From the NCBI RefSeq assembly GCF_030123325.1, contig NZ_CP126106.1, forward strand, positions 4,802,001 to 4,866,000: a DNA stretch of 64,000 nucleotides. The letters are read 5' to 3'. Numbering within the stretch: the stretch's first letter is position 1; each line of letters begins with the position of its first letter. Shown here piece after piece: positions 1 through 8,560 of this stretch. Source of the stretch: Peribacillus simplex. Its GTDB lineage: Bacteria > Bacillota > Bacilli > Bacillales > DSM-1321. A program made the translations under genes and the position numbers. The notes beneath the pieces were generated by a model. The model was given only the letters and a program-made list of their open reading frames with translations, had not been told where the DNA came from and did no database searches.

Positions 1-480
1 CCTAATTTTAGTAATCTGAAATGCTGCCGTTTTTATTTCTCATTAGTTGTATGCAAATCTTTATATGCAAAAATTATGCCAATTCTGTAAACCTTATAAA
101 ATCTACAGTTTTAATATTAAAATTCTTTATTTATTTTCATTTTTGGCAAGGTGCACTGCAAAACATAGTAATTATCGAAATTACCAATTTAGCAATATTG
201 ATAATATTTTTCTAAAATTGAAAAGAATTTAGCTACCATTCTAACTTCTTGGTATTTCATTTTGCAGAAAAGGAACCATGCTCAAATATCAGCATGATCC
301 ATTGTTATTATTCTGTATTTTAAAAAACTACTCGCCTTTTGCATTAATGCGGGCTGCCTAATAATTTGCCGACTGCATAGATTTTTTCAAGAAGGCTCTT
401 ATCTAAAATATGGTTGCTTTTTTTGATTCGCTGATAAACTTTCGAAATCCGCTAATAATTACTTTAAAGAAGTGAATTAA
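1..480. other. AT-rich stretch without a recognisable gene
   Basis: Only short overlapping reading frames with no ribosome site or recognisable protein are present. I see no RNA gene or repeat here before the MITE remnant that begins near 481. Confidence 0.5.
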
Positions 481-546
481 ACCCTTAAATCGTACTTTTT
501 TGGAGTTTGAACCTAGTTAAAAACAACAATCAATGCGAAACAGCCT
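481..546 (+). repeat. Decayed right end of the GGCT-MITE
   Basis: The sequence resembles the last 60 or so bases of the intact MITE copies (ccttaaatcgt, then aaaaacaacaatc and cgaaacagcc), but carries an insertion and substitutions. No left half is present, so this is an old one-ended relic lying directly beside the 23S rRNA scrap. Confidence 0.55.
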
Positions 547-591
547 TCAAAAATATTAAGAATGTCTATCAATTAGAAGATCAACTAGGAA

Positions 592-777
592 AATGCCATT
601 TTGGCATTCGGAGTTTGACTGAATTCGGTAACCTGTTGGGGGCCCCTAGTCCAATCAGTGCTCTCAATACTCTCATCTTGAGGTTAGCCCTAAAGCTATT
701 TCGGAGAGAACCAGCTATCTCCAGGTTCGATTGGAATTTCTCCGCTACCCACACCTCCCCCCCGCACTTTTCAATGT
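592..777 (-). pseudogene. 23S rRNA fragment (domain II), decayed
   Basis: Read on the minus strand this is the conserved domain II block of bacterial 23S rRNA that includes GGAGATAGCTGGTTCTC, followed by the stretch containing TTAGGGCTAACCTCAAGATG, GGACTAGGGGCCCC and CCGAATTCAGTCAAACTCC. Several substitutions and an internal deletion of roughly 8 bases near 660-672 set it apart from a functional gene. No 16S, 5S, tRNA or other 23S sequence adjoins it. Reading frames across this block are artefacts of the rRNA sequence. Confidence 0.88.
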
Positions 778-984
778 TTCCTTCATTGCTTTTCAAAAGT
801 ACTCATTCCCTAGAAAACAAAAGGGAGAACCTCGCCTCTTGCTCGTCTTTTGTCTTATTATTATAAATTTACATAGTTAGATGTGCAAAATAATTCCTAA
901 AGTAACACATTTCGGAAATTATACGCTAAGTGAATCCCAACCTAAAAAGCCGATTTCCTCTAAGTTAATTTTTTACATACTCAA

Positions 985-1026
985 TAAAAAGAATCGTTTT
1001 CCCTATAAGGAAAACGACTCTTTTGG
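985..1026. terminator. Intrinsic terminator hairpin
   Basis: An inverted repeat with arms TCGTTTTCC and GGAAAACGA around a CTATA loop, with A and T tracts on the two sides, so it could work in both directions. It lies downstream of the minus-strand operon that ends at 1160. Confidence 0.6.
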
Positions 1027-1079
1027 TAAACATGGCAACAAATTGGCCAACGTTGTATCCATGCAATCACTTTGCTTAT

Positions 1080-1150
1080 ACAACTAATCTGCCCTTATAA
1101 CCCCACAAAAAAAGGCTGCCGCAGCAACCTTCCTTATTGAAGCACAGTAT
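1080..1150 (-). repeat. Hairpin-terminator repeat (HTR), copy 1
   Basis: Copy of the dispersed repeat. On the minus strand it contains GGTTGCTGCGGCAGCC followed by a T tract (about 1106-1129), an intrinsic terminator placed just after the racemase stop at 1160. Confidence 0.75.
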
Positions 1151-1159
1151 CCAATCCAT

Positions 1160-1852
1160 TCATTTTTCCAATGTCATATTAACAGCATCAATGGCATGGA
1201 TTGCGGCCGTATCAAATAATGGCACTTCTGAGTCCTCTGGTTTTATTAGTAATCCAATTTCGGTGCAGCCTAATATTATTCCTTCCGCTCCATCATCCAC
1301 TAATCCCTTGATGACCTTTTTGTAATGATCTCTTGATGATTGCTTGATTTCCCCTAAACATAATTCTTCATAAATGACTTGATTGATCACTTTTCTATCC
1401 TCGGCATTTGGTATCAAAACCTTGATACCATTAGACTCAATTCGTGTTTTATAAAAGTCTTGCTCCATCGTATATTTAGTGCCAAGTAAACCAACCGTGC
1501 TGATCTTGGACTTTTGAATTTGTTTTGCGGTTGAATCAGCAATGTGTAAAATCGGTAAACTGACTTTTCCTTCAATATATCCGACCACTTTATGCATCGT
1601 ATTTGTACAGATTAGAATCATTTCGGCACCTGCCTTTTCCAAAGACAGGGCTGCTTCCCCTAATAATTTTCCGGAACTATCCCAATCCCCTTCAGCTTGA
1701 TAGCGTTCGATCTCTTCAAAATCCACGCTATATAAAATGCACTTGGCTGAATGCAATCCTCCCAATTTGGCTTTTACTTCTTCGTTAATGGTTCGATAAT
1801 ATTCCAGCGACGATTCCCAGCTCATGCCGCCAATGAGGCCAATAGTTTTCAT
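1160..1852 (-). CDS. Aspartate/glutamate racemase family protein
   Basis: A 230-residue Asp/Glu racemase (PF01177 type). These cofactor-independent cytoplasmic enzymes use two cysteines to invert the alpha carbon of Asp or Glu. Both cysteine motifs are present: CTNTMH near residue 83 and GCTEIG near residue 195. The N-terminus MKTIGLIGGMSWESS is typical of the YgeA/RacX-like branch. I place the start at the ATG at 1852 because AAAGGGGAA lies at the right distance before it; an in-frame ATG 18 bases upstream sits in front of that site. It is the last gene of the 3336-1160 minus-strand cluster and is followed by an HTR terminator. Actual substrate is not shown by the sequence. Confidence 0.85.
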   Translation of the reverse strand: MKTIGLIGGMSWESSLEYYRTINEEVKAKLGGLHSAKCILYSVDFEEIERYQAEGDWDSSGKLLGEAALSLEKAGAEMILICTNTMHKVVGYIEGKVSLPILHIADSTAKQIQKSKISTVGLLGTKYTMEQDFYKTRIESNGIKVLIPNAEDRKVINQVIYEELCLGEIKQSSRDHYKKVIKGLVDDGAEGIILGCTEIGLLIKPEDSEVPLFDTAAIHAIDAVNMTLEK

Positions 1853-1882
1853 GAACTTTCCCCTTTTCATTTAGCTTATTTA

Positions 1883-2305
1883 TCAGTCGAAAAACTCCAT
1901 ATGTGTTTTTTCTTGTTTGTAGTAATCTATTCTATCTTGTAAAGAACCTGTATGAAACTCGAACTTATGGCCATCTGGATCAGTGAAATAAATGGACTTC
2001 TTATCTTTTTCATCTCTTGGACGTCCTGACAAGATGTTTACATTCAATTCCTTTAGTTTCTCGTACATGTGCATAAAGTCAGTTTCTTCTATGGAAAATG
2101 CTATATGTGTGTATGATTGGCTTATTTCATTACGGGGAATATCCTTTTCTGCATTCAGGGCAATCCACATTCCCTTCAAATCAAAATAGGCAGTGTTTCT
2201 CCCCTTGACTAACAATTTTGCATCAAAAACACTTTGATAAAACTCAATGGATCTCTCTAAATTAGAAACTGAAAATAAAAAATGATTCAAACCTTTTATA
2301 GACAC
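1883..2305 (-). CDS. fosB: FosB metallothiol transferase (fosfomycin resistance)
   Basis: A 140-residue vicinal-oxygen-chelate protein closely matching Bacillus FosB, which opens the epoxide of fosfomycin with bacillithiol or cysteine using a divalent metal. The metal ligands expected for the family are visible: His8 (GLNHFLFSV), His67 (YTHIAF) and Glu116 (GHKFEFHTG). The C-terminal signature LQDRIDYYKQEKTHM is also FosB-like. The start is GTG at 2305, preceded by TGAGGTG; that ribosome site overlaps the end of the upstream gene, whose stop codon is one base away, so the two are probably translationally coupled. Confidence 0.93.
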   Translation of the reverse strand: MSIKGLNHFLFSVSNLERSIEFYQSVFDAKLLVKGRNTAYFDLKGMWIALNAEKDIPRNEISQSYTHIAFSIEETDFMHMYEKLKELNVNILSGRPRDEKDKKSIYFTDPDGHKFEFHTGSLQDRIDYYKQEKTHMEFFD

Positions 2306-2306
2306 T

Positions 2307-2849
2307 CTAACACCTCATATTAGGATTGCTTTTTTTCGCCATTAGACGCTTATAAAGAGGATAGCCAAACATGTAATACCCTGAAAATGACAGCAGGATT
2401 AGGGATAAACCGGTCATTGTGAGGATACTGTATCTATACCAATCGCCAAAGAAGGATCCATCATGCAAAGTGATGAGGAACGTCGAGTAATCCGGATTTG
2501 TGGATAACACTTTTCCCGTACTCACATCTATTTGAACACCTTGACCGTTATTAAAGCGAACCTGGTAAACATTTGCACTTGGTCTATATTCTATTCTAAA
2601 TATATCTTCAACCGAGTCCGCACCTGGAAGATCCTGAGACGTGGCAATGGATACGACCTTCTCCATAGGTATCGCTTGATCTGGACCCGCCTCTTTCCCC
2701 GTCCTTAACTCATCAGCCACTCCGAGTGGTAACATATAAACAAGCACAAGGCCTGTGACTGCGATGAACATGAAAAAAATGGATAAAACCAATCCAGTCC
2801 ATTTATGTATTTTTCGGCTAAATTGATACAACTTTACAGATTTCGACAA
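2307..2849 (-). CDS. PepSY-associated membrane protein
   Basis: A small membrane protein with the PepSY-associated TM layout: a first transmembrane segment (GLVLSIFFMFIAVTGLVLVY), an extracytoplasmic PepSY-like region that includes GVQIDVSTGKVL, and a second segment (YSILTMTGLSLILLSFSGYY) followed by a basic tail. I prefer a TTG start at 2849 because AAGGGGTGA is spaced 8 bases before it, giving MSKSVKLYQFSRKIHKW, a usual N-terminus for the family; an ATG at 2891 has no good ribosome site. PepSY-TM proteins are often linked to metal or siderophore reduction, but no such gene is adjacent, so its role is unknown. Confidence 0.75.
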   Translation of the reverse strand: MSKSVKLYQFSRKIHKWTGLVLSIFFMFIAVTGLVLVYMLPLGVADELRTGKEAGPDQAIPMEKVVSIATSQDLPGADSVEDIFRIEYRPSANVYQVRFNNGQGVQIDVSTGKVLSTNPDYSTFLITLHDGSFFGDWYRYSILTMTGLSLILLSFSGYYMFGYPLYKRLMAKKSNPNMRC

Positions 2850-2895
2850 TTCCGTCACCCCTTGACCATTTTTCAAAACAGTAAAATTCATATAA

Positions 2896-3336
2896 TTATA
2901 AATTTTTCTTCATAACCACCCGATCTTCATTTACAACATAATCATTTTTCAGATAAAATGCTTCTGCAAGACCGTCATTAGCAGTTAATAAATATAAACT
3001 TTTAATCTCTCTTTTCTGCAATTCACCTTCTAAAGATCGAAGCATTTTTGAGCCATGCCCTTTACCTTGCATTTCATTATTCACACAAAGTTCTGCCAAA
3101 TAATAAGTTAAACCTTGATAAGACACCTTACTATTTCCGGCAATGAAACCAACTGGATTGTGATCAATCTGAAATAAAAAGCCAAGAAATTTAGGCGTAT
3201 GCAATAAGTCGGAAAGTCTCTCTTTAGCCGTTTCATATGTCCAACTTTCATTCCATGGTTCACGATTAAAAACGTTCATGTAGAGTTCGATACACAGCTC
3301 CAAATTCTCCGATGTCAGTGGCAGCATTTCTGTCAT
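2896..3336 (-). CDS. GNAT family N-acetyltransferase
   Basis: A 146-residue GNAT enzyme that transfers acetyl from acetyl-CoA to an unidentified amine. The acetyl-CoA loop is visible in LCVNNEMQGKGHGSKML (Q-x-x-G-x-G pattern), and the end KNDYVVNEDRVVMKKNL resembles AAC(6')-like GNATs. Start chosen at the second ATG (3336), 9 bases after AAAGGA; an ATG six bases upstream is possible. It is the first gene of a tight minus-strand group with the PepSY protein, fosB and the racemase, so it may share their promoter. Substrate cannot be inferred. Confidence 0.8.
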   Translation of the reverse strand: MTEMLPLTSENLELCIELYMNVFNREPWNESWTYETAKERLSDLLHTPKFLGFLFQIDHNPVGFIAGNSKVSYQGLTYYLAELCVNNEMQGKGHGSKMLRSLEGELQKREIKSLYLLTANDGLAEAFYLKNDYVVNEDRVVMKKNL

Positions 3337-3503
3337 ATTCATGCTTCCTTTCTATTTTCATTAAAATTTTGTATATTAATCCAAATTATATCTTATCTAA
3401 TGTGAACTAACCTGTTTCTATAGAACCATAAAAGAAGGGCTGCCTAAGAAGAATTAAATCACCTAAAATACTAGACAACTACAAAATCATGGAGGAGAAA
3501 ACA

Positions 3504-4913
3504 ATGAACAGATTGGAAAATTATGAAGTTCTGAATCAACTGAAATACATTGATGGCATTACCATTATCGATAATAAAGGGACAATCTTGTTTACAATCA
3601 AATTTAATCCGCGATTTCACTCTGAAACTCTCGAACGGGAGGAAATATTAGGAGAAAGCTTATTTTCTGTATTTCCTACGCTGAATGAAAAATCGAGCAC
3701 GTTATTAAATGCCCTGAAAACAGGTCGCCCTATTTTTAAAGGCAAGCAAGAAATTGTTGATTTCATGGGACGGAAAATTGAAACCACAAATATCTCTTTA
3801 CCAATCAGGGCCCATGGGAAAATTATTGGAGCAATTGAATTGTCGAAAGAAAGAAGGAAAGAAGATTCCATTCCTAATAATGTAATCGAGATCAATTCAG
3901 ATATGTTTAAAGGCGATAAACGATTACTGGAAAATATTCGGCCGGAACGGGCCAAATATACACTAAAAGATATTATTACCGATAACGAGGAAATGAAGAA
4001 TTTAAAGCATTTAACCGAAAAAATCGCTAAAGGAAGCTCACCTGTCTTTATATATGGTGAAACAGGAACAGGAAAAGAATTATTTGCCCAATCACTGCAT
4101 AATGCCAGCACTCGTGCAGAAAAGCCTTTCATTGCGCAAAACTGTGCAGCCATTCCGGAAGCCTTAATTGAAAGTATTCTGTTCGGTACAATAAAAGGAA
4201 GTTTTACAGGAGCAGAAAATAATCCAGGTTTATTTGAAATAGCGGAAGGAGGAACCATTTTCCTGGATGAGATCAACTCGATGCCCATTCATCTCCAATC
4301 CAAGTTATTAAGAGTACTGCAGGACGGATATATTCGAAGATTAGGAGATAGAAATATTAGAAAAGTTGATGTACGTATAATCACGGCGTCCAATAAACGC
4401 CCTGAAGATTGTGTAAAGGATAAAGATATGCGGCTTGATTTATATTACAGATTATGTGTAATGACGCTCAATATTCCGCCATTACGTGAACGGAAAAATG
4501 ATATCAAGCCTTTATTGGATTTTTTCATCTCTAAATATAATGTGCTGCTGCACAAGAACATTACCAACGTATCCAAAGAAGTATATGACTTTCTCTTAAG
4601 GTACAACTGGCCAGGGAATGTAAGGGAATTGGAACATATTGTTGAATTTGCGATCAATCAAATGGATGAATGGGAAGATACACTTCAAATGAAAGATATT
4701 GAAGAGCGTGTGAAAAATTTCATTAGACATAGTGAGGAAGAGTTTCAGATTGAACCATTAAAAGATGCTGTGGCCAGATTAGAAAAGATCATGATCGAAA
4801 AAGCAATCCATCAAACAAAAAACAACGTATCTCAAGCAGCTAAATTACTCGAAATCCCTAGACAGACTTTGCAAAATAAGATCAGATTGTACGAAATAGT
4901 GCCCAAAAGCTAA
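3504..4913 (+). CDS. Sigma-54-dependent activator (PAS-AAA+-Fis)
   Basis: A 469-residue enhancer-binding protein of the RocR/BkdR class. Order: N-terminal PAS-like sensor (about 10-115), AAA+ domain with Walker A GETGTGKE (about 185-192), the sigma-54 contact loop as GSFTGA instead of GAFTGA (about 232), Walker B TIFLDE, and a C-terminal Fis helix-turn-helix (NVSQAAKLLEIPRQTLQNKI). The start is the ATG at 3504, because GGAGGAG at 3491-3497 is its ribosome site; an ATG at 3489 lies in front of that. A -24/-12 promoter and a possible pair of upstream activator sites lie just downstream, so its likely targets are the dehydrogenase and antiporter genes that follow. The signal sensed by PAS is unknown. 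Confidence 0.92.
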   Translation: MNRLENYEVLNQLKYIDGITIIDNKGTILFTIKFNPRFHSETLEREEILGESLFSVFPTLNEKSSTLLNALKTGRPIFKGKQEIVDFMGRKIETTNISLPIRAHGKIIGAIELSKERRKEDSIPNNVIEINSDMFKGDKRLLENIRPERAKYTLKDIITDNEEMKNLKHLTEKIAKGSSPVFIYGETGTGKELFAQSLHNASTRAEKPFIAQNCAAIPEALIESILFGTIKGSFTGAENNPGLFEIAEGGTIFLDEINSMPIHLQSKLLRVLQDGYIRRLGDRNIRKVDVRIITASNKRPEDCVKDKDMRLDLYYRLCVMTLNIPPLRERKNDIKPLLDFFISKYNVLLHKNITNVSKEVYDFLLRYNWPGNVRELEHIVEFAINQMDEWEDTLQMKDIEERVKNFIRHSEEEFQIEPLKDAVARLEKIMIEKAIHQTKNNVSQAAKLLEIPRQTLQNKIRLYEIVPKS

Positions 4914-4949
4914 CAATGGACAAATAAACGATGTAGAAAGTGCCCAAAA
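4898..4949 (+). promoter_or_regulatory. Candidate upstream activator sites (direct repeat)
   Basis: AGTGCCCAAAA occurs at 4898-4908 and again at 4939-4949, 41 bases apart (about four helical turns), 120-170 bases upstream of the -24/-12 promoter. The first copy overlaps the 3' end of the activator gene. This is the geometry expected for an enhancer-binding protein, but binding is inferred. Confidence 0.5.
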
Positions 4950-5068
4950 TATAACATCCATTGCTTAAATAATAACAATTTAATCATTTTCACTATCTGA
5001 AATCGACATTATCATAATGCGAAACTCTTATTTTCCTGCATAAAACAGCGGAAAATGATGAGATCTCT

Positions 5069-5085
5069 TGGCATACTTCTTGCTT
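5069..5085 (+). promoter_or_regulatory. Sigma-54 (-24/-12) promoter
   Basis: TGGCATACTTCTTGCTT matches the sigma-54 consensus TGGCAC-N5-TTGCW, with GG and GC exactly ten bases apart. It sits about 65 bases before the dehydrogenase start and directly downstream of a sigma-54 activator gene. Confidence 0.85.
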
Positions 5086-5147
5086 AGTTTACAGATGTAA
5101 CACAAAGCATTTCCTCTCTATAAAAAACTAGGAAGAAGGGGTATAGT

Positions 5148-6314
5148 ATGAAAATTGGTATGCCGAGGGAAATCAAGGCTGGGGAAGATCGCGTTGTATT
5201 AACACCAATAGAAACTGCTGAGTTAGTCGGAGATGGGCATTGCGTGTTGATCGAGACAGAAGCTGGTTTGAAGGCTGGCTTCACTGATGAGGAATATGTG
5301 GAAGCAGGCGCACACATCAGGCTGACCATGGACGAAATATATAAGGAAGCTGACTTTATTGTGAAAGTTAAGGAAATTTCACCCGAAGAATATGAGCTGT
5401 TGAGGGAAAATCAAATGATCTTCGCCTGCCTCCATCCGGCTTCAAACAGTGAAGAAGTGGACGTATTAATGAAGAAAAAAGTGATTGCCCTTACGGCAGA
5501 GGATTCCCATAGATATGGTTCCCCTAACTGTGAAGTTGCCGGCAAATTAGGCGCTTTAATGGGAGCTTATCATTTGCTTAGCATAAATGGAGGAAACGGA
5601 CAGCTTATATGCGGAGTCGGCGGCGCATCGGGAGCGAATGTCCTGGTCCTTGGTGCTGGAATTGTTGGAAAGGCAGCTACAGAAATTGTTTCCGCCTTAG
5701 GTGCTGACGTTACCCTAACGGACATCAATATAGGTGCATTAAGACATTGCCAAGAAATTTTTCCTAAAAATGTAAACACGATGATTTCCAATCAACAAAG
5801 CATTAAGAAAGTCCTTCAAGAAATAGACTTAGTCATCAATTGTGTTAAATGGCCAAAACATAGAAAGGATCATTTAATTACTAGAGATATGTTAAAGATC
5901 ATGAAAAAAGGTTCAGTGATTGTGGACATCAGTGCGGATGTTGGCGGGGCAATTGAAACCTATAAACCGACAACACATGCAGACCCTACTTATGTGTTAG
6001 ACGGCGTAGTTCATTACGGGGTCGATAATATACCAGGAGCTGCACCACATACTGCCTCTAAAGCCTATGCTTCAGCCGTACTGCCCCATATCCGGTCCAT
6101 CGCGAACAACGGTGTAGCGGAGGCGTGCAGGAGAGATGGGTACTTAAGAAGAAGCTTAACCGTATATAAAGGCATTCTTACACATGAAGAAACATGTGTC
6201 GTTCAAGCCAGGGAATTCACATTTCCGGAAGAAGCACTGGGTTTGACGGATCGCAATGATCTCGATTTTGTACCTAGTGCTACAACAACAAAATTACCGA
6301 TGAAAATGAGTTAG
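5148..6314 (+). CDS. Alanine-dehydrogenase-like NAD-dependent oxidoreductase
   Basis: A 388-residue member of the AlaDH/PNT family, which in alanine dehydrogenase interconverts alanine with pyruvate plus ammonia. The residues used by alanine dehydrogenase appear conserved: Arg15, Lys75, His96 and the Asp of the SADVGG segment (about 264). The dinucleotide motif GAGIVG is near 170, with an acidic residue (TDIN) favouring NAD. It differs from usual Ald in being 10-17 residues longer and in the segment NCVKWPKHRKDHLIT, where Ald has a conserved PGAKAPKL-type loop, so the substrate may not be alanine. AAGGGG precedes the ATG. It is transcribed from the sigma-54 promoter and probably with the downstream antiporter. 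Confidence 0.85.
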   Translation: MKIGMPREIKAGEDRVVLTPIETAELVGDGHCVLIETEAGLKAGFTDEEYVEAGAHIRLTMDEIYKEADFIVKVKEISPEEYELLRENQMIFACLHPASNSEEVDVLMKKKVIALTAEDSHRYGSPNCEVAGKLGALMGAYHLLSINGGNGQLICGVGGASGANVLVLGAGIVGKAATEIVSALGADVTLTDINIGALRHCQEIFPKNVNTMISNQQSIKKVLQEIDLVINCVKWPKHRKDHLITRDMLKIMKKGSVIVDISADVGGAIETYKPTTHADPTYVLDGVVHYGVDNIPGAAPHTASKAYASAVLPHIRSIANNGVAEACRRDGYLRRSLTVYKGILTHEETCVVQAREFTFPEEALGLTDRNDLDFVPSATTTKLPMKMS

Positions 6315-6363
6315 CCCATCAACTATTTAAAAAGGAAGAAATGTTAAGGGGGGAGAAAAATCC

Positions 6364-7815
6364 ATGAATGAAGTTGAAAAAAAGGTTTCACTCAAGGTGG
6401 CATTGCTGACTATTCTTGTATTGATAACGGTTTTATCAATCGGTAACGGCATTTTGAAACTGCCTACCGATATCGTATTTATTGTCGCAACGATCGCCAT
6501 TTCCATCGTTCTATTAACACAGGGATTTAAAGGCAAGGAACTGCAAGAATATTTCGTTGATGGTTGTAAGAAATCATTGCTGGTCGTGTTGATTTTAATG
6601 AGTGTAGGAATGGTTATCGGTTCTTGGATTGTTTCGGGAATTGTTCCCTCCATTATTTTTTACGGACTCAAGTTACTATCTCCCACCGTGTTTTTAGTAT
6701 CAGGCTTTCTGATATTATGTGTTACCTCCTTTTTTATCGGCAGCGCTTATGCATCAGCAGGAACACTTGGGGTTGCATTCATGGGCATTGGCTATGGAAT
6801 GGGAATACCACCGGCATTAACGGCAGGCATGGTTGTATCGGGAGCCATATTTGGAAATAAAATTTCGCCATTTGCCGACACTACAAACTTGGCAGTGGCC
6901 GTTACGGGGGTTGAACTCACGAGCCATCTTCGGTCCATGCTTTATTCCGTATTGCCAATACTAGTCATCAGTACCATCTTGTATGGATTTCAAGGAATGA
7001 AGTTTTCCCATAATTCGTTGGATGTGACCAAAATAGATTTAATTACAGATACGTTGTCTAAACACTTTGTGATCAGTCCCTTTTTGCTGCTTGTACCGGT
7101 TATAACGATTTTATTGGCTGCCAAGAAAGTTCCCCCATTAATTGCCTTGTTAATATCAGCCTTAGGCGGGGTGATTGCCGCTGCTTTAATTCAAACAAAT
7201 TATGATATAAACACCATTTTCACCGCTTTATCTAAAGGATTCCAAATACAAACCGGGGTGGAACAAGTCGACAACCTACTCAATAGAGGCGGTATAGCAA
7301 ACATGATGCCGACTGTTACTCTGTCCATTTTAATTCTTGGTTTTGGCGAGATATTACAAAGAACAGGTATTGTAAGTGCCATTCTAGGCAGCATTAAGAA
7401 TGCAATCAAAAGTGCACGAAGTCTTGTTTTAACAACCTTATTCTCAGGATTGGTTACAGATATGCTTACAGCAAGTCAGTATATGTCCATTATATTGCCT
7501 GGTCAAATGTTTAAATCCGCTTATAAAAAACATAACGTATCGCTAACCGTTCTTTCCAGAACGTTAGAAGATGGCGGAACCATGTTTTCCTATCTCGTTC
7601 CTTGGTCGTTAACAGCGATTTATTTATCAGGGGTACTGGGAGTCTCGACTTTGGATTTTTTCCCTTATGCTTATCAAGCCGTCTTAACACCTATTCTTGC
7701 CATCATTTACGCACTAACAGGATTTGCAATCTTTAAAGAAAAAGGAAATGTGAACAAGGATAAAGAAAATCCGGAAGAAAAAACGTTCATGCAGAAAAAA
7801 ATAAGCAATGAATAA
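6364..7815 (+). CDS. NhaC-family Na+/H+ antiporter
   Basis: A 483-residue polytopic membrane protein of the NhaC family, whose members exchange Na+ for H+ or couple ions to organic acids (for example malate/lactate). Around eleven hydrophobic segments are visible. Family signatures include SAYASAGTLGVAFMGIG, the region containing GNKISPFADTTNLA, and LEDGGTMFSYLVPWS. The charged C-terminal tail is cytoplasmic. It starts 49 bases after the dehydrogenase, with GGGGGGAG before the ATG, so the two form an operon. Given the partner gene, transport of the dehydrogenase substrate or product is plausible but inferred. Confidence 0.88.
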   Translation: MNEVEKKVSLKVALLTILVLITVLSIGNGILKLPTDIVFIVATIAISIVLLTQGFKGKELQEYFVDGCKKSLLVVLILMSVGMVIGSWIVSGIVPSIIFYGLKLLSPTVFLVSGFLILCVTSFFIGSAYASAGTLGVAFMGIGYGMGIPPALTAGMVVSGAIFGNKISPFADTTNLAVAVTGVELTSHLRSMLYSVLPILVISTILYGFQGMKFSHNSLDVTKIDLITDTLSKHFVISPFLLLVPVITILLAAKKVPPLIALLISALGGVIAAALIQTNYDINTIFTALSKGFQIQTGVEQVDNLLNRGGIANMMPTVTLSILILGFGEILQRTGIVSAILGSIKNAIKSARSLVLTTLFSGLVTDMLTASQYMSIILPGQMFKSAYKKHNVSLTVLSRTLEDGGTMFSYLVPWSLTAIYLSGVLGVSTLDFFPYAYQAVLTPILAIIYALTGFAIFKEKGNVNKDKENPEEKTFMQKKISNE

Positions 7816-7856
7816 AAAACACTTTAGCTGACAGCCCTGCTATATAATATTCCATG

Positions 7857-7896
7857 AAAAAAGGTCGGCCAGCAATCTTTACTGGCCGACCTTCGT
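7857..7896. terminator. Strong bidirectional terminator
   Basis: Perfect 10-bp arms GGTCGGCCAG and CTGGCCGACC around a 9-base loop, with an A tract before and T-rich sequence after. It separates the convergent antiporter (+) and acetyltransferase (-) genes. Confidence 0.85.
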
Positions 7897-7911
7897 CATT
7901 AAGAACAGGAT

Positions 7912-8403
7912 TCATTGCCAATCCCCATAATTTGATAGCTGTTTCATGAATAAAACTCTATCTTGATCTAGTCCGTCATAGTCAGAGTGGACTGAAACAC
8001 CATCGATTAATTTATCTCCATCTTCCATTTCAAACCCCATCTTGAGATGATAGGCAATTGAAGATTGGTTGACAGGAGACGTTACACAACGGACAATCTT
8101 GCGGCCATTTTGATGAACGACATGAAAAAACTGATGGTATAAATGTCTTCCGATATCATTTTTTCTGAATTCAGGATGTACGCCAACAAAGTGAATATAT
8201 GCCTCATCAGATTGAGATTGAGATAGAATCCCTATTAGGAAACCGACTATTTCCCCTTCCTTTTCGGCAATGAAACTTGTATTTGTAAAATGATCAAAAA
8301 ATAATTTCGGTAACATATCAGACATTTGCCTTCCGTCCCACCACTCATTGATCAGTGGAGATATTGCATAGTAATCTGACCCTTTCACTGAACGAATTTC
8401 CAT
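7912..8403 (-). CDS. GNAT family N-acetyltransferase
   Basis: A 163-residue GNAT protein. The beta4/alpha3 acetyl-CoA region is AYIHFVGVHPEFRKNDIGRHL (R-x-x-x-I-G-R in place of the usual Q/R-x-x-G-x-G/A) and the C-terminal part contains SSIAYHLKMGFEMEDGD, both standard for the family. The substrate is not deducible. Its own promoter must lie in the roughly 70 bases between its start and the HTR terminator that follows the GerA-type gene. Confidence 0.82.
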   Translation of the reverse strand: MEIRSVKGSDYYAISPLINEWWDGRQMSDMLPKLFFDHFTNTSFIAEKEGEIVGFLIGILSQSQSDEAYIHFVGVHPEFRKNDIGRHLYHQFFHVVHQNGRKIVRCVTSPVNQSSIAYHLKMGFEMEDGDKLIDGVSVHSDYDGLDQDRVLFMKQLSNYGDWQ

Positions 8404-8470
8404 TCTTCTCCCCCTTTAATGATGCAGCTAAACTAATTTTATCATTTGCCATATAACCCAGAAACATTTT

Positions 8471-8552
8471 GCACAACTACCCCCGATAGTTACATAAAGA
8501 AAGAGCTGTCTTATAGACAGCTCGAATATTAAGCTAACGCACCCGTTTTGTT
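8471..8552 (-). repeat. Hairpin-terminator repeat (HTR), copy 2
   Basis: Full copy with the hairpin GAGCTGTC-TATAA-GACAGCTC followed on the minus strand by TTTC. It starts within 10 bases of the GerA-type stop codon and should terminate that gene. Confidence 0.8.
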
Positions 8553-8560
8553 ACAGCATG

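Noticed and set aside
507..866. A 119-codon plus-strand frame and a 71-codon minus-strand frame
   Set aside because: Both lie over the 23S rRNA fragment, whose sequence explains them fully; no ribosome site is present.
3617..4288. Long minus-strand frame of 223 codons inside the first sigma-54 activator gene
   Set aside because: It is the antisense of a gene with intact AAA+ motifs on the plus strand and has no family resemblance of its own.
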